Shown one piece after another: positions 16,722 through 25,314 of a stretch of DNA of 64,000 nucleotides (positions within the stretch are counted from its first letter, which is position 1; each line of letters starts with the position of its first letter). The stretch covers positions 2,914,001 to 2,978,000 of the forward strand of contig NC_020891.1 of the NCBI RefSeq assembly GCF_000355695.1, given 5' to 3'. The notes beneath the pieces are model-generated. The model made no database searches. It was not told where the DNA came from and saw only the letters and a list, made by a program, of their open reading frames with translations. Source of the DNA: Clavibacter nebraskensis NCPPB 2581. Its GTDB lineage: Bacteria; Actinomycetota; Actinomycetes; Actinomycetales; Microbacteriaceae. Position numbers and translations under genes: made by a program.

Positions 16722-17612
16722 TCAGGCCGACGGCATCCGCAGCAGCGCGCCGTGCTCGCGGCAGGTGGCCGCGGCGATCGCCATGCAGGTGCGGAGCATC
16801 GCCTCGCCCTCCGCGGGCGTGCGCGGCGCACCCCGGCGCGCGATGGCGTCGGCCGCGGCGGCGAGGCACGCGTCCCCGGCGCCCATGGTGTCGACCACGG
16901 GCCGCGGATCCGGCGTGATGCCCGCCGTGACCACCGACCCGTCCTCGAGCTGCACGGATGCGCCCCGCGCGCCCTCGGTCGCGAGGACGAGGCGGCTGCC
17001 CTCCTCGTGGAGCGCCGCCCGCGCGTCCGTGAGCGCGCCCAGGCCGAGCAGCGCGGTGTCGTCGTCGCCGATCTTCACGAGCAGCGACTCCGCGGCCGCG
17101 CGCGCGAACCCGGCGCGGAACCGGCCCGCGTCGTGGAGCGTCCCGGCGCGGGGGTTCGGGTCGACGAGGAGGCGCTCGCGCGGATCCCGCACGGCTGCCA
17201 GCAGCTCGTCGGCCTGCTCCTCGTCGTCATAGGGGAAGCAGCTGACGACCACGAGCGACGCCGCATCCAGCGCCGCGCGCTCCGCCGACCCGACGCGCAC
17301 GCGCCGGTTCCACGCGGCCTCGTTGAACGCGTAGCGCGGCTCGCCGTCGACGCGCTCGCTTACCGCGACGGAGGTGCCGGACGGGCCGACGGTGGCGATG
17401 AGCTCGACCCCGTGCGCGTCGAGCTCGGCGCGGATGCGGTCGCCGTGCGCGTCGTCGCCGACCATGGCGATCAGCTGCACGCGATGCCCGAGGATCGCGA
17501 GGCCGACGGCGACGTTGAGCGCGGCCCCGCCGACGAAGGCGGTCTCCTCGCCGTCCTCGCGGATGAGGTCGATGAGGGCGTCGCCGACGACGACGATGGG
17601 CTGGTCATGCAT
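16722..17612 (-). CDS. PfkB-family sugar kinase (fructokinase/ribokinase-like)
   Basis: A 296-residue carbohydrate kinase. The N-terminal signature region contains GGAALNVAVGLAILG and the C-terminal ATP/catalytic motif is DTMGAGDACLAA with catalytic D247. It phosphorylates a free sugar with ATP; given the adjacent fructose/ribose-type ABC transporter, fructokinase or ribokinase activity is most likely. Its start overlaps the lacI stop by 8 bases, so lacI and the kinase form one operon facing away from the transporter genes. Confidence 0.88.
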   Translation of the reverse strand: MHDQPIVVVGDALIDLIREDGEETAFVGGAALNVAVGLAILGHRVQLIAMVGDDAHGDRIRAELDAHGVELIATVGPSGTSVAVSERVDGEPRYAFNEAAWNRRVRVGSAERAALDAASLVVVSCFPYDDEEQADELLAAVRDPRERLLVDPNPRAGTLHDAGRFRAGFARAAAESLLVKIGDDDTALLGLGALTDARAALHEEGSRLVLATEGARGASVQLEDGSVVTAGITPDPRPVVDTMGAGDACLAAAADAIARRGAPRTPAEGEAMLRTCMAIAAATCREHGALLRMPSA

Positions 17613-18657
17613 GGCGGGGGACCTCTCCGGAGCCTCGGACGATGAGCGTGGTGGGGACGACGACGGTCTGTGCGGGGCCGGCGTCGCCGTCGAGCCGCGC
17701 GAAGACGCGCTCGGCGGCGGCGTGGCCGATGCCCGAGGGATCCTGCGCGATGACCGTGACGGCAGGATCCAGCAACGCCGCCATCGGCAGGTCGTCGAAC
17801 CCGACGAGCGCGATGCGCCGATGGGCGTCGTGCCGCCGGAGGGCCGTGATGACGCCGATGGTGATGAGGTTCTGCCCGCTGACGATCGCGGTCGGCGGCT
17901 CGGGCAGGGCGAGGAGTCGCTCAGCGAGCGCCTCGGCCACGCGCTCGTCGTAGGCGCCCTCGAGGACGAGCTCGGGCGCCACGGGCAGCCCGCGCCGCGT
18001 CATCTCCTCGACGAACCCGCGCTCGCGCTCGCGGGCCGTGAAGATCTCCGGCCGGTCGCCGAGGAACGCGATGCGGCGGTGACCCTGGTCGGCCAGGTGC
18101 GCGACCGCGCGGGAGATGCCGTCCGCGTTGTCGACGATGACCGAGTCGGCCTCCAGCCCCGCGGGCACGCGGTCGACGAAGACGAGCGGCGTGCCGCGCG
18201 AGGCCGCGACGCCGAGGTAGGCCTGGCTGGGCGCGATGGTGGTGAGGATGAGCCCGTCGACCCGGCGGGCGAGGAAGGCGTCGACGGAGGAGCGCTCGCG
18301 CTCGGGGTCGTCGTCGAGGCTCGAGGCGAAGACGGCGACCCGGCGCTCCTTCGCGACCTCCTCCACGGCCCGGTGCACGGCTCCCGAGAACGGGTTGGCG
18401 ACGCTGCCCACGAGGAGGCCGAGCGTGTTGGTGCGGCGGTCGCTGCGGCGGAGGTTGCCGGCGTGGAGATCCGGCTGGTACTGCAGCTGCTCGACCGCCG
18501 CGCGCACCCGTTCGGTGAGCTCCGCGGAGACGTTCGCCTCGCCGTTGACGACCCGGGACACGGTCTTGAGGCCAACGCCCGCGAGCCGGGCCACGTGCTT
18601 CATCGTGGGGCGGCGTGCGGCCGGGGACGGACCGGGCGGGGATGACAACGGTGTCAC
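17605..18657 (-). CDS. LacI-family repressor of the sugar regulon
   Basis: A 350-residue LacI/GalR protein. The HTH is TMKHVARLAGVGLKTVSRVV (about 18-37), followed by a hinge and a periplasmic-binding-protein-like sensor with NTLGLLVGSVANPF and VDGLILTTIAP. GTG at 18657 keeps the usual actinobacterial RRPTMKxVA lead-in; the alternative ATG at 18603 begins at the HTH itself (332 residues). A LacI-type palindrome (18643-18656) overlaps the GTG start and a second lies before the divergent transporter operon, so the protein probably represses both directions until a sugar binds. Confidence 0.9.
   Translation of the reverse strand: MTPLSSPPGPSPAARRPTMKHVARLAGVGLKTVSRVVNGEANVSAELTERVRAAVEQLQYQPDLHAGNLRRSDRRTNTLGLLVGSVANPFSGAVHRAVEEVAKERRVAVFASSLDDDPERERSSVDAFLARRVDGLILTTIAPSQAYLGVAASRGTPLVFVDRVPAGLEADSVIVDNADGISRAVAHLADQGHRRIAFLGDRPEIFTARERERGFVEEMTRRGLPVAPELVLEGAYDERVAEALAERLLALPEPPTAIVSGQNLITIGVITALRRHDAHRRIALVGFDDLPMAALLDPAVTVIAQDPSGIGHAAAERVFARLDGDAGPAQTVVVPTTLIVRGSGEVPRHA
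18643..18656. promoter_or_regulatory. LacI-type operator at the lacI start
   Basis: TGACAACGGTGTCA is a near-perfect palindrome with a central CG, one mismatch per arm, matching the better site at 18723-18734. It covers the start of lacI, consistent with autoregulation. Confidence 0.7.
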
Positions 18658-18685
18658 GAATGGGTCTCGCTCTCTGCGCAATGGC

Positions 18686-18734
18686 TTGACCATATCGGGT
18701 CGCACCCGATAGACCTCTCCCTGACAACGTTGTC
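18686..18734 (+). promoter_or_regulatory. Promoter and operators of the sugar ABC operon
   Basis: TTGACC (18686-18691) and an AT-bearing ATAGAC (18709-18714) are 17 bases apart. Between and across them lies a perfect 8-base inverted repeat TATCGGGT (18693-18700) / ACCCGATA (18704-18711), which does not match the LacI site and may bind a second regulator. Just after the expected transcription start is the perfect palindrome GACAACGTTGTC (18723-18734), the classic LacI-type operator form with central CG. Confidence 0.75.
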
Positions 18735-18770
18735 GGGAGCGCGCTCCCACCCGAAGGACAGGATCCATCA

Positions 18771-19871
18771 ATGACGAACCGATCCCCGCGCCTCGTGCGC
18801 TCCATCGCCCTCGGCTCGGCTGCCCTCATCGCCGCGGGCGGGCTCGCCGGCTGCTCCAGCTCGAGCGGCGGCTCCGGATCCGGCGGCAGCGGCGGCTCCG
18901 GCGACGTCGGCGTCTCGCTCATCGTGAAGACCACCACGAACCCGTTCTTCGTCGCGATGGAGGACGGCGCGAAGGAGGCCGCGGCGAAGGACGGCATCGA
19001 CCTCACGCTCGCCGCCGGCAAGGCGGACGGCGACGAGGACACCCAGATCCAGGCCATCGAGAACGCCATCTCCAAGGGCGACAAGGGCATCCTCATCACG
19101 ATCAACGGCCCGTCGGTCCTCGACGCGATCCAGAAGGCCCGCGACGCCGGCCTCTTCGTCATCGCCCTCGACACGGCGCCCGACCCGGCCGACTCCGTCG
19201 ACATCACGTTCGCCACCGACAACTTCGCGGCGGGCGAGTCCATCGGCAAGTGGGCGGCCGCACAACTCGGCGGCAAGAAGGCGACCATCGCCCTCCTCGA
19301 CCTGTACGACGACAAGGCCATCTCGGTCGACTACGACCGCGACCAGGGCTTCCTCACCGGCATGGGCATCGACGTCGCCGACAAGACGAAGAACGGCGAC
19401 GAGGCGAAGACCGGCGACTACAGCGGCGGCGACTACGAGATCGTCGGCAACGAGGCCACGCAGGGCGCCGAGGACGGCGGCCGCACGGCGATGGAGACGC
19501 TGCTGTCGAAGGACCCGGACATCAACGTCGTCTACACGATCAACGAGCCCGCCGCGTTCGGCGCGTACCAGGCGCTCCAGGCCGCCGGCAAGGAGAAGGA
19601 CGTGCTCCTCGTGTCGATCGACGGCGGCTGCGCGGGCGTGAAGAACGTCAAGGAGGGCGTCATCGGCGCCACCGCCCAGCAGTACCCGCTGAAGATGGCG
19701 CAGCTCGGCGTCGAGGCCATCGCCCAGCTCGCGAAGGACGGCACGAAGCCCGCCACGAGCGCCGGGCTCGACTTCTTCGACACCGGATCCGCGCTCGTCA
19801 CCGACACCCCCGTCGACGGCCTCGACAGCATCACGGCCGACGACGCCGCGACGAAGTGCTGGGGCGAGTGA
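18771..19871 (+). CDS. frcB: Sugar ABC transporter substrate-binding lipoprotein (FrcB/RbsB type)
   Basis: A 366-residue lipoprotein. The signal peptide ends with lipobox LAGC at C28, followed by a Ser/Gly linker and a type-1 periplasmic sugar-binding fold starting GVSLIVKTTTNPFFVAMEDG. The C-terminal half has YTINEPAAFGAYQALQAAG and SIDGGCAGV, close to FrcB-type fructose binders. It captures the sugar outside the membrane for the permease and ATPase encoded next. Its stop overlaps the permease GTG (GTGA). The exact sugar (fructose, ribose or another) is inferred from the single-domain ATPase and PfkB kinase. Confidence 0.9.
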   Translation: MTNRSPRLVRSIALGSAALIAAGGLAGCSSSSGGSGSGGSGGSGDVGVSLIVKTTTNPFFVAMEDGAKEAAAKDGIDLTLAAGKADGDEDTQIQAIENAISKGDKGILITINGPSVLDAIQKARDAGLFVIALDTAPDPADSVDITFATDNFAAGESIGKWAAAQLGGKKATIALLDLYDDKAISVDYDRDQGFLTGMGIDVADKTKNGDEAKTGDYSGGDYEIVGNEATQGAEDGGRTAMETLLSKDPDINVVYTINEPAAFGAYQALQAAGKEKDVLLVSIDGGCAGVKNVKEGVIGATAQQYPLKMAQLGVEAIAQLAKDGTKPATSAGLDFFDTGSALVTDTPVDGLDSITADDAATKCWGE

Positions 19872-20920
19872 CCGTGAGCCGGACCACCGCCGACCCGAAT
19901 CCGCCCACCTCCGCGCTCGACCTCGCGAACGAGTTCCTCGACCGCCGCTCCCCCGTCGACCGGATCCGCGGGGTGCTCCACCGCTACCCCGCCGTCAGCC
20001 CCGCCGTCGTGCTGGTCCTCGCGATCATCGTGTTCGGCCTGCTCAACGACCGCTTCCTGGATCCCGCCAACCTGTCGCTCGTGACGCAGCAGGTCGCCGT
20101 GGTCGGCACGCTCGCCGTGGCGCAGACGCTGATCATCCTCACCGCGGGCATCGACCTGTCGGTGGGCGCGGTCATGGTGCTCACGTCGATGGTGATCGCG
20201 CAGACCGCCAGCCAGAACGGCCTGCCCGCGCCCGCCGCGCTAATCGCCGGGCTCGTCGTGGGCCTCGCGGCCGGCGCATTCAACGGCCTGCTCGTCACGC
20301 GGCTGCGGCTCCCCCCGTTCATCGTCACGCTCGGGACGCTGAACATCTTCGTGGCGCTCACGCTGCTCTACTCCAACGGCGCGACCGTGCGCGGCGTGGA
20401 CATGCCGGCCGCCCTCTCGTGGACCGGGCGCACGTTCGACCTGGCCGGCGTGAAGATCAGCTTCGGCGTGGTCCTCATGCTCGTGCTCTATGTCGTGGTC
20501 GCCTTCATCCTCGGCAAGACGGCGTGGGGACGGCACGTGTACGCGGTCGGCGACGACAAGGAGGCCGCGCGCCTCGCCGGCATCAGCGTCAACCGGGTGC
20601 TCATGAGCGTGTACCTCGCGGCCGGGGCGATCCTCGCGGTCGGGGCGTGGATCGCGATCGGCCGCAGCAACGCCGCGAGCCCGAACGCCGGCGCCGACCT
20701 CAACCTCGACTCCATCACCGCGGTGGTCATCGGCGGCACGAGCCTCTTCGGCGGGCGCGGCACCGTCTGGGGCACGCTCCTCGGCGCGCTCATCGTCGGC
20801 GTCTTCCGCAACGGGCTCTCGCTCGCGGGACTGGACGTGCTGTACCAGACCCTCGCGGTGGGCGTCCTCATCATCGTGGCGGTCTCCGTCGACCAGTGGA
20901 TCCGAAAGGTGCGCAAGTGA
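19868..20920 (+). CDS. frcC: Sugar ABC transporter permease (FrcC/RbsC type)
   Basis: A 350-residue BPD_transp_2 permease with 8-10 helices. Signatures are TAGIDLSVGAVM, GAFNGLLVTRLRLPPFIVTLGT (in two parts) and GGTSLFGGRGTVWGTLLGAL. It forms the membrane channel for the sugar bound by the upstream lipoprotein. GTG at 19868 overlaps the frcB stop; a second GTG at 19874 is possible. The N-terminal 30 residues are hydrophilic and longer than in RbsC. Confidence 0.9.
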   Translation: MTVSRTTADPNPPTSALDLANEFLDRRSPVDRIRGVLHRYPAVSPAVVLVLAIIVFGLLNDRFLDPANLSLVTQQVAVVGTLAVAQTLIILTAGIDLSVGAVMVLTSMVIAQTASQNGLPAPAALIAGLVVGLAAGAFNGLLVTRLRLPPFIVTLGTLNIFVALTLLYSNGATVRGVDMPAALSWTGRTFDLAGVKISFGVVLMLVLYVVVAFILGKTAWGRHVYAVGDDKEAARLAGISVNRVLMSVYLAAGAILAVGAWIAIGRSNAASPNAGADLNLDSITAVVIGGTSLFGGRGTVWGTLLGALIVGVFRNGLSLAGLDVLYQTLAVGVLIIVAVSVDQWIRKVRK

Positions 20921-21714
20921 CCCTCACCGACCCCGCGGGGAGCGCCCCCGCCCCGACCCGCACGCCCGTGCTCGAGGCGAAGCGGCTCGTGAAGACCTTC
21001 GGCCGCGTGGTCGGCCTCGACGGCGTCAGCCTCGAGCTCTTCCCCGGCGAGGTGCTCGCGATCATCGGCGACAACGGCGCCGGGAAGTCGACGCTCATCA
21101 AGTGCCTCACAGGGGCGGAGACGCCCGACGAGGGCGAGCTGTTCCTCGACGGCAAGCCGGTGTCGTTCAAGCGGCCGCAGGACGCCCGGGCCGCCGGGAT
21201 CGAGACGGTGTACCAGAACCTCGCCGTCTCGCCCGCGCTCGACGTGGCGTCGAACCTCTACCTCGGGCGCGAGAAGCGGAAGAAGGGGATCCTCGGATCC
21301 GTGTTCCGCATGCTCGACACGGCCGGCATGCGCCGCGACGCGAAGGCGGAGCTGACCGAGCTCGGCATCTCGACGCTGCAGGACGTGACCGTGCCCGTCG
21401 AGAACCTGTCCGGCGGGCAGCGGCAGGCGGTCGCGGTGGCACGCGCCGCAGCGTTCGGATCCAAGGTCGTGGTGCTCGACGAGCCCACCGCGGCGCTCGG
21501 CGTGCGCGAGTCGAACCAGGTGCTGGAGCTCGTGCGGAACCTGCGCGACCGTGGCATCCCGGTGATCCTCATCAGCCACAACATGCCGCAGGTGTTCGAG
21601 GTGGCCGACCGGATCCACATCCAGCGCCTCGGGAAGAAGGCCGCCACCATCACGCCGCAGTCGCACTCGATGACCGACGCCGTCGCGATCATGACGGGCG
21701 CGGCGACGGCATGA
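20917..21714 (+). CDS. frcA: Sugar ABC transporter ATPase, single-domain (FrcA type)
   Basis: A 265-residue ATPase with Walker A GDNGAGKST (51-59), signature LSGGQ (about 164) and Walker B VVVLDEPTA (about 184-192). It has one ABC domain, unlike RbsA/XylG (two domains, about 500 residues), and this is typical of fructose-type FrcA. It energises FrcB/FrcC. The GTG overlaps the permease stop (GTGA) with AAAGG upstream, and its own stop overlaps the next gene by ATGA. Confidence 0.9.
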   Translation: MTLTDPAGSAPAPTRTPVLEAKRLVKTFGRVVGLDGVSLELFPGEVLAIIGDNGAGKSTLIKCLTGAETPDEGELFLDGKPVSFKRPQDARAAGIETVYQNLAVSPALDVASNLYLGREKRKKGILGSVFRMLDTAGMRRDAKAELTELGISTLQDVTVPVENLSGGQRQAVAVARAAAFGSKVVVLDEPTAALGVRESNQVLELVRNLRDRGIPVILISHNMPQVFEVADRIHIQRLGKKAATITPQSHSMTDAVAIMTGAATA

Positions 21715-22004
21715 CGGCGGCCGTGCTGTACGCGGAGTTCACGGCGCTGCCCGGGAACGAGGAGCAGGTCGCGCGCATGATCGCGGAGCTCGCCGAGCTG
21801 GTGCGCGCCGAGCCCGGCAACGTGGTGTTCGAGCCGTACCGGCGGGTGGAGGATCCGGCGCGCTTCGTCGTGCACGAGGTCTACCTCGACGAGGCCGCGT
21901 TCCAGGCGCACATCGGGGCGTCGTACGGCGCCGAGTTCAACGCGGCGCTCGGGCCGCTCATCGTCGAGGACGGATCGCAGCTGACGTTCCTCGCGCCCGT
22001 CTGA
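21711..22004 (+). CDS. Antibiotic-biosynthesis-monooxygenase (ABM) domain protein, YgiN/LsrG-like
   Basis: A 97-residue one-domain ABM protein with FEPYRRVEDPARFVVHEVYL near the middle (20 residues), the pattern of YgiN-type quinol monooxygenases and of LsrG. It is the last gene of the sugar operon, joined by ATGA overlap, so it is made in step with the transporter. LsrG also sits at the end of a sugar-like ABC operon and processes phospho-AI-2, but the kinase and regulator here are not of Lsr type, so the parallel is only suggestive. Confidence 0.85.
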   Translation: MTAAVLYAEFTALPGNEEQVARMIAELAELVRAEPGNVVFEPYRRVEDPARFVVHEVYLDEAAFQAHIGASYGAEFNAALGPLIVEDGSQLTFLAPV

Positions 22005-22021
22005 CGGGCGCGGCACCGGCC

Positions 22022-22061
22022 CCGCGGCCGCCCGGCGTCTCGACGCGCCGGGCGGCCGCGG
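22022..22061. terminator. Strong bidirectional terminator hairpin
   Basis: A perfect 16-base inverted repeat (22022-22037 and 22046-22061) with an 8-base loop lies between the end of the sugar operon and the convergent SDR gene. There is no T-run. It should stop transcription both ways. Confidence 0.85.
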
Positions 22062-22127
22062 TCGTGCGGGGCGGCGTGGGTGCCGGTGCGGCTGTCGACG
22101 ACCGGGTCGGCCGCCAGCGTCCGCGGA

Positions 22128-22880
22128 TCAGCGCGCCGAGTACCCGCCGTCGACCAGGTGGTAGCTGCCCGAGATGAAGGACGCGTCGTCGCTGAGGAGG
22201 AACAGCACGAGGGCCGCGACCTCCGTGTCGGTGCCGAGGCGGCCGGTCGCGTGCTGGCTCTCGAGGTACGCGAGGGCGTCGGGCGAGAGGGACGAGCGCA
22301 CGAGCGGGGTGTCGATGAAGCCGGGGCCGACCGCGTTGGTGCGCACGCCGCGGGCCGTGTACTCGAGCGCGGCGACCTTGGTGAGGCCGACGAGGGCGTG
22401 CTTGCTCGCGACGTAGGCCGCGTTCTGGGCGAACCCCACGGATCCGAGCACCGAGCTCATGTTGACGATCGCGCCGCCGCCCGCGTCCACCATCGCGGGC
22501 AGCTCGTAGCGGAGGCCGTAGAAGACGCCGTCGAGGTCGATGGCGCGCGTGCGGTCCCACGCGGAGATCTCGTAGTCGCCGATGTCGGCCGGCGGCGCGC
22601 TGACGCCTGCGTTGTTCACCGCGAGGTGGAGGGCGCCGTAGGTGGCGACCGCGTGCGCGACGGCGGCCTGGGAGTCCGCCGCCTGCGCGGTGTCCTGGCG
22701 GAACGCGGTCGCGGTGCCGCCGGCCGCCTGGATCTCGGCGACGACGCGCTCGGCGGCCTCCAGCTGGATGTCCGTGACGACGACCGAGGCGCCCTCCGCG
22801 GCGAGCGCGCGGGAGATCGCGGCGCCGATGCCGCTGCCTCCGCCTGTCACGAGAGCGGTCTTCGTGTCGAACCTGGCCAT
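22128..22880 (-). CDS. Classical short-chain dehydrogenase/reductase
   Basis: A 250-residue SDR with cofactor motif TGGGSGIGAA (near residue 12), NNAGVS, catalytic Ser in NMSSVLGS and YVASK (Tyr-x3-Lys). Asp at the end of the second strand (VVTDIQ) favours NAD(H). GAGGAGGATCCCC precedes the ATG, a strong ribosome site. It is divergent from phoX and has no neighbour that fixes the substrate. Confidence 0.9.
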   Translation of the reverse strand: MARFDTKTALVTGGGSGIGAAISRALAAEGASVVVTDIQLEAAERVVAEIQAAGGTATAFRQDTAQAADSQAAVAHAVATYGALHLAVNNAGVSAPPADIGDYEISAWDRTRAIDLDGVFYGLRYELPAMVDAGGGAIVNMSSVLGSVGFAQNAAYVASKHALVGLTKVAALEYTARGVRTNAVGPGFIDTPLVRSSLSPDALAYLESQHATGRLGTDTEVAALVLFLLSDDASFISGSYHLVDGGYSAR

Positions 22881-22948
22881 GGGGATCCTCCTCGGGTCTA
22901 CGGCGGCGCGGACCCGCGCCGCTCCTCGACGGTACGCCCGCGTGAACC

Positions 22949-22981
22949 GTCCATCCGGGGTTCACCCGGCGTCCACCCGGG
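22949..22981 (+). promoter_or_regulatory. Three-unit PHO box upstream of phoX
   Basis: Three contiguous 11-base direct repeats: GTCCATCCGGG (22949-22959), GTTCACCCGGC (22960-22970) and GTCCACCCGGG (22971-22981). They match the direct-repeat units bound by PhoP in Actinobacteria (G-T/G-T-C-A-Y-Y-Y core). A CAATAC -10 candidate follows about 25 bases downstream (23006-23011), so PhoP would sit at the -35 region and activate under phosphate limitation. Confidence 0.82.
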
Positions 22982-23073
22982 CGTCGGGGGCGTGCCCGGG
23001 GGCGCCAATACCTTTCGAGCGTGATGCGTCCGCCGTGCCCGGAGGGGACGCCCGAGATCGATGGAGACCCCAC

Positions 23074-25149
23074 ATGACCCTCACCCGTGAGACCCACCAC
23101 CGGCTGCTGCCGATCCTGTCCCGGGATCCCCACGCCCGCGGCAAGCGCAGCACCGTCACCTGCCACCTCAAGTGCGACGACGCGTGCACGAAGCCCGTGC
23201 CGAACGTCACCGACAACTCCTACTTCCGCGACATCGCCGGCCGCGCCCTCTCGCGCCGCACGCTGCTCGGCGGCGCGGGCGCCGGTGCCCTCGCGATCCT
23301 CGTGGCGCAGAACGCCGCCGCTCCCGGCGCCGAGGCCGCCGCCGCGCAGGCCGCGTCGAAGCTCCCGTTCCAGGCGATCGCGCCCGTCGACGCCGCCGTC
23401 GACCAGTTCACCGTGCCGACCGGGTACCGCTGGCAGCCGATCATCCGCTGGGGCGACCCGCTCTTCAGCTACGCCGACGACTTCGACGCGGAGAACCAGA
23501 CCGCGAAGCTCGCCGCGCGCCAGTTCGGCTACAACAACGACTACCTCGACATCATCCCGATCAACTCGCGGAACAAAGAGGCGCTCCTCGTCGCCAACCA
23601 CGAGTACACGAACGAGAACATCATGTTCCCGCCCGCGGCCGACGACGCCGAGCTCGCCGAGCAGCGCCGCATCGGGAAGGCGTCGCACGGCATGTCCGTC
23701 GTCGCGCTCCGCCGGAAGACCGTCGGCCAGCCGTGGACGTACACGGTCGGCCACCACCGCAACCGCCGCATCACCGCGGACACGCCCTTCAGCGTGAGCG
23801 GCCCCGCCGCCGGATCCGCGTCGCTGCGCACCAAGGACGACCCGAAGGGCACGCGCATCCTCGGCACCCTCGGCAACTGCGCCGGCGGCACCACCCCCTG
23901 GGGCACCGTGCTCTCCGGCGAGGAGAACTTCAACGGCTACTTCCGCACGCCGGGCACGAGCGCCTCCGACAAGCGCTACGGCCTCGCCGACAAGGCGACG
24001 ACCCGCGGCTGGGAGGCCATCGACCCCCGCTTCGACGCCCGCACCGCCGGCTACGAGAACGAGCCGAACCGCTTCGGCTGGATCGTCGAGGTCGACCCGT
24101 TCGAGCCGGGCGAGGCGCCCGTGAAGCACACCGCGCTCGGCCGCTTCAAGCACGAGGGCGCGAACGTGATCCTCGGGAAGAGCGGCCACGTCGCCGCCTA
24201 CATGGGCGACGACGAGCGCTTCGACTACCTCTACAAGTTCGTCTCGCACGACACGATGGTCGTGGGCACCTCACGCCAGGACCGCCGCAAGAACAAGCAG
24301 CTGCTCACGCGCGGCGCGCTCTACGTGGCGCGCTTCACGGGCGACTCGCCCGTCGCGGAGATCACGGGCACCGGCCAGGTCCCGTCCGACGGCTCGTTCG
24401 ACGGCATCGGCCAGTGGATCCCGCTGGTGGTCGACGGCGTCTGCCAGGTCCCCGGCTTCACGACCGAGGAGGCGCTCGTGCACACGCGCCTCGTCGCCGA
24501 CGCCGCCGGCGCCACGAAGATGGACCGCTGCGAGGACGTCCAGCCCAGCCCCGTCACCGGCAAGGTCTACGTCGCCTGCACCAACAACACCGACCGCGGC
24601 AAGGCCGGCAAGGAGGGCGCCACGGAGATGAACCCGCGGACGACCAACCGCGACGGCCACATCGTGGAGATCACCGAGGACGGCGGCGACGCCCGCTCCA
24701 CCACCTTCACCTGGAACCTGCTGCTCGTCGCGGGCGACCCGGCGAAGAACGAGTCGACCTACTTCTCCGGCTTCCCGAAGGAGAAGGTCTCGCCCATCAG
24801 CTGCCCGGACAACGTCGCGTTCGACTCCGAGGGCAACCTCTGGATCTCCACCGACGGCGCCCCGAGCACCATCGGCCTCAACGACGGCCTGTTCAAGGTG
24901 CCGGTGGAGGGATCCGAGCGCGGCCACGTGCAGCAGTTCCTCTCCGTGCCCACCGAGGCGGAGACCTGCGGGCCGGTCGTGCACGACACCGAGGGCATGG
25001 TGTTCGTCGCGGTGCAGCACCCGGGCGAGGACGGCTCGTTCGCCGAGCAGCACTCGTACTTCCCCGACTACGTGCCCGCCGGCGTCACCCCGCCGAAGGG
25101 CGCCTGGCGCGGACCGCGCCCGTCGGTGATCCAGGTGTGGCGGGGCTGA
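23074..25149 (+). CDS. phoX: PhoX-family alkaline phosphatase, Tat-exported
   Basis: A 691-residue PhoX/DUF839 phosphatase, which releases phosphate from extracellular phosphoesters using calcium and iron. A twin-arginine signal SRRTLLGGAGAGALAI lies near residues 63-78, after an unusually long hydrophilic N-terminus typical of actinobacterial PhoX. Conserved blocks include TPWGTVLSGEENFNGY, GWIVEVDPF, HTALGRFKHEGA and WISTDGAPS. The ATG at 23074 is chosen as the first good start after the promoter. A PHO box 93-125 bases upstream indicates induction by phosphate starvation, and a hairpin terminator follows. Confidence 0.93.
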   Translation: MTLTRETHHRLLPILSRDPHARGKRSTVTCHLKCDDACTKPVPNVTDNSYFRDIAGRALSRRTLLGGAGAGALAILVAQNAAAPGAEAAAAQAASKLPFQAIAPVDAAVDQFTVPTGYRWQPIIRWGDPLFSYADDFDAENQTAKLAARQFGYNNDYLDIIPINSRNKEALLVANHEYTNENIMFPPAADDAELAEQRRIGKASHGMSVVALRRKTVGQPWTYTVGHHRNRRITADTPFSVSGPAAGSASLRTKDDPKGTRILGTLGNCAGGTTPWGTVLSGEENFNGYFRTPGTSASDKRYGLADKATTRGWEAIDPRFDARTAGYENEPNRFGWIVEVDPFEPGEAPVKHTALGRFKHEGANVILGKSGHVAAYMGDDERFDYLYKFVSHDTMVVGTSRQDRRKNKQLLTRGALYVARFTGDSPVAEITGTGQVPSDGSFDGIGQWIPLVVDGVCQVPGFTTEEALVHTRLVADAAGATKMDRCEDVQPSPVTGKVYVACTNNTDRGKAGKEGATEMNPRTTNRDGHIVEITEDGGDARSTTFTWNLLLVAGDPAKNESTYFSGFPKEKVSPISCPDNVAFDSEGNLWISTDGAPSTIGLNDGLFKVPVEGSERGHVQQFLSVPTEAETCGPVVHDTEGMVFVAVQHPGEDGSFAEQHSYFPDYVPAGVTPPKGAWRGPRPSVIQVWRG

Positions 25150-25205
25150 CCCGCCGAGAGCTGCTCGCGGGGTGACCCGCTGAGCTGATCGGGGGGCCGA
25201 TCCCG

Positions 25206-25233
25206 GGGCCGGGGCGTGCGTGCGTCCCGGCCC
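25206..25233 (+). terminator. Hairpin terminator after phoX
   Basis: An 8-base inverted repeat GGGCCGGG (25206-25213) / CCCGGCCC (25226-25233) with a 12-base loop lies 57 bases past the phoX stop. Confidence 0.65.
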
Positions 25234-25314
25234 TCGTGCGTGCGGCGGCAGCCCTGCATATCCGGTTGCCGCGCGTGCCCGGTCGCCGATCGCGGCCGGG
25301 GCTAGCGTCGGATC

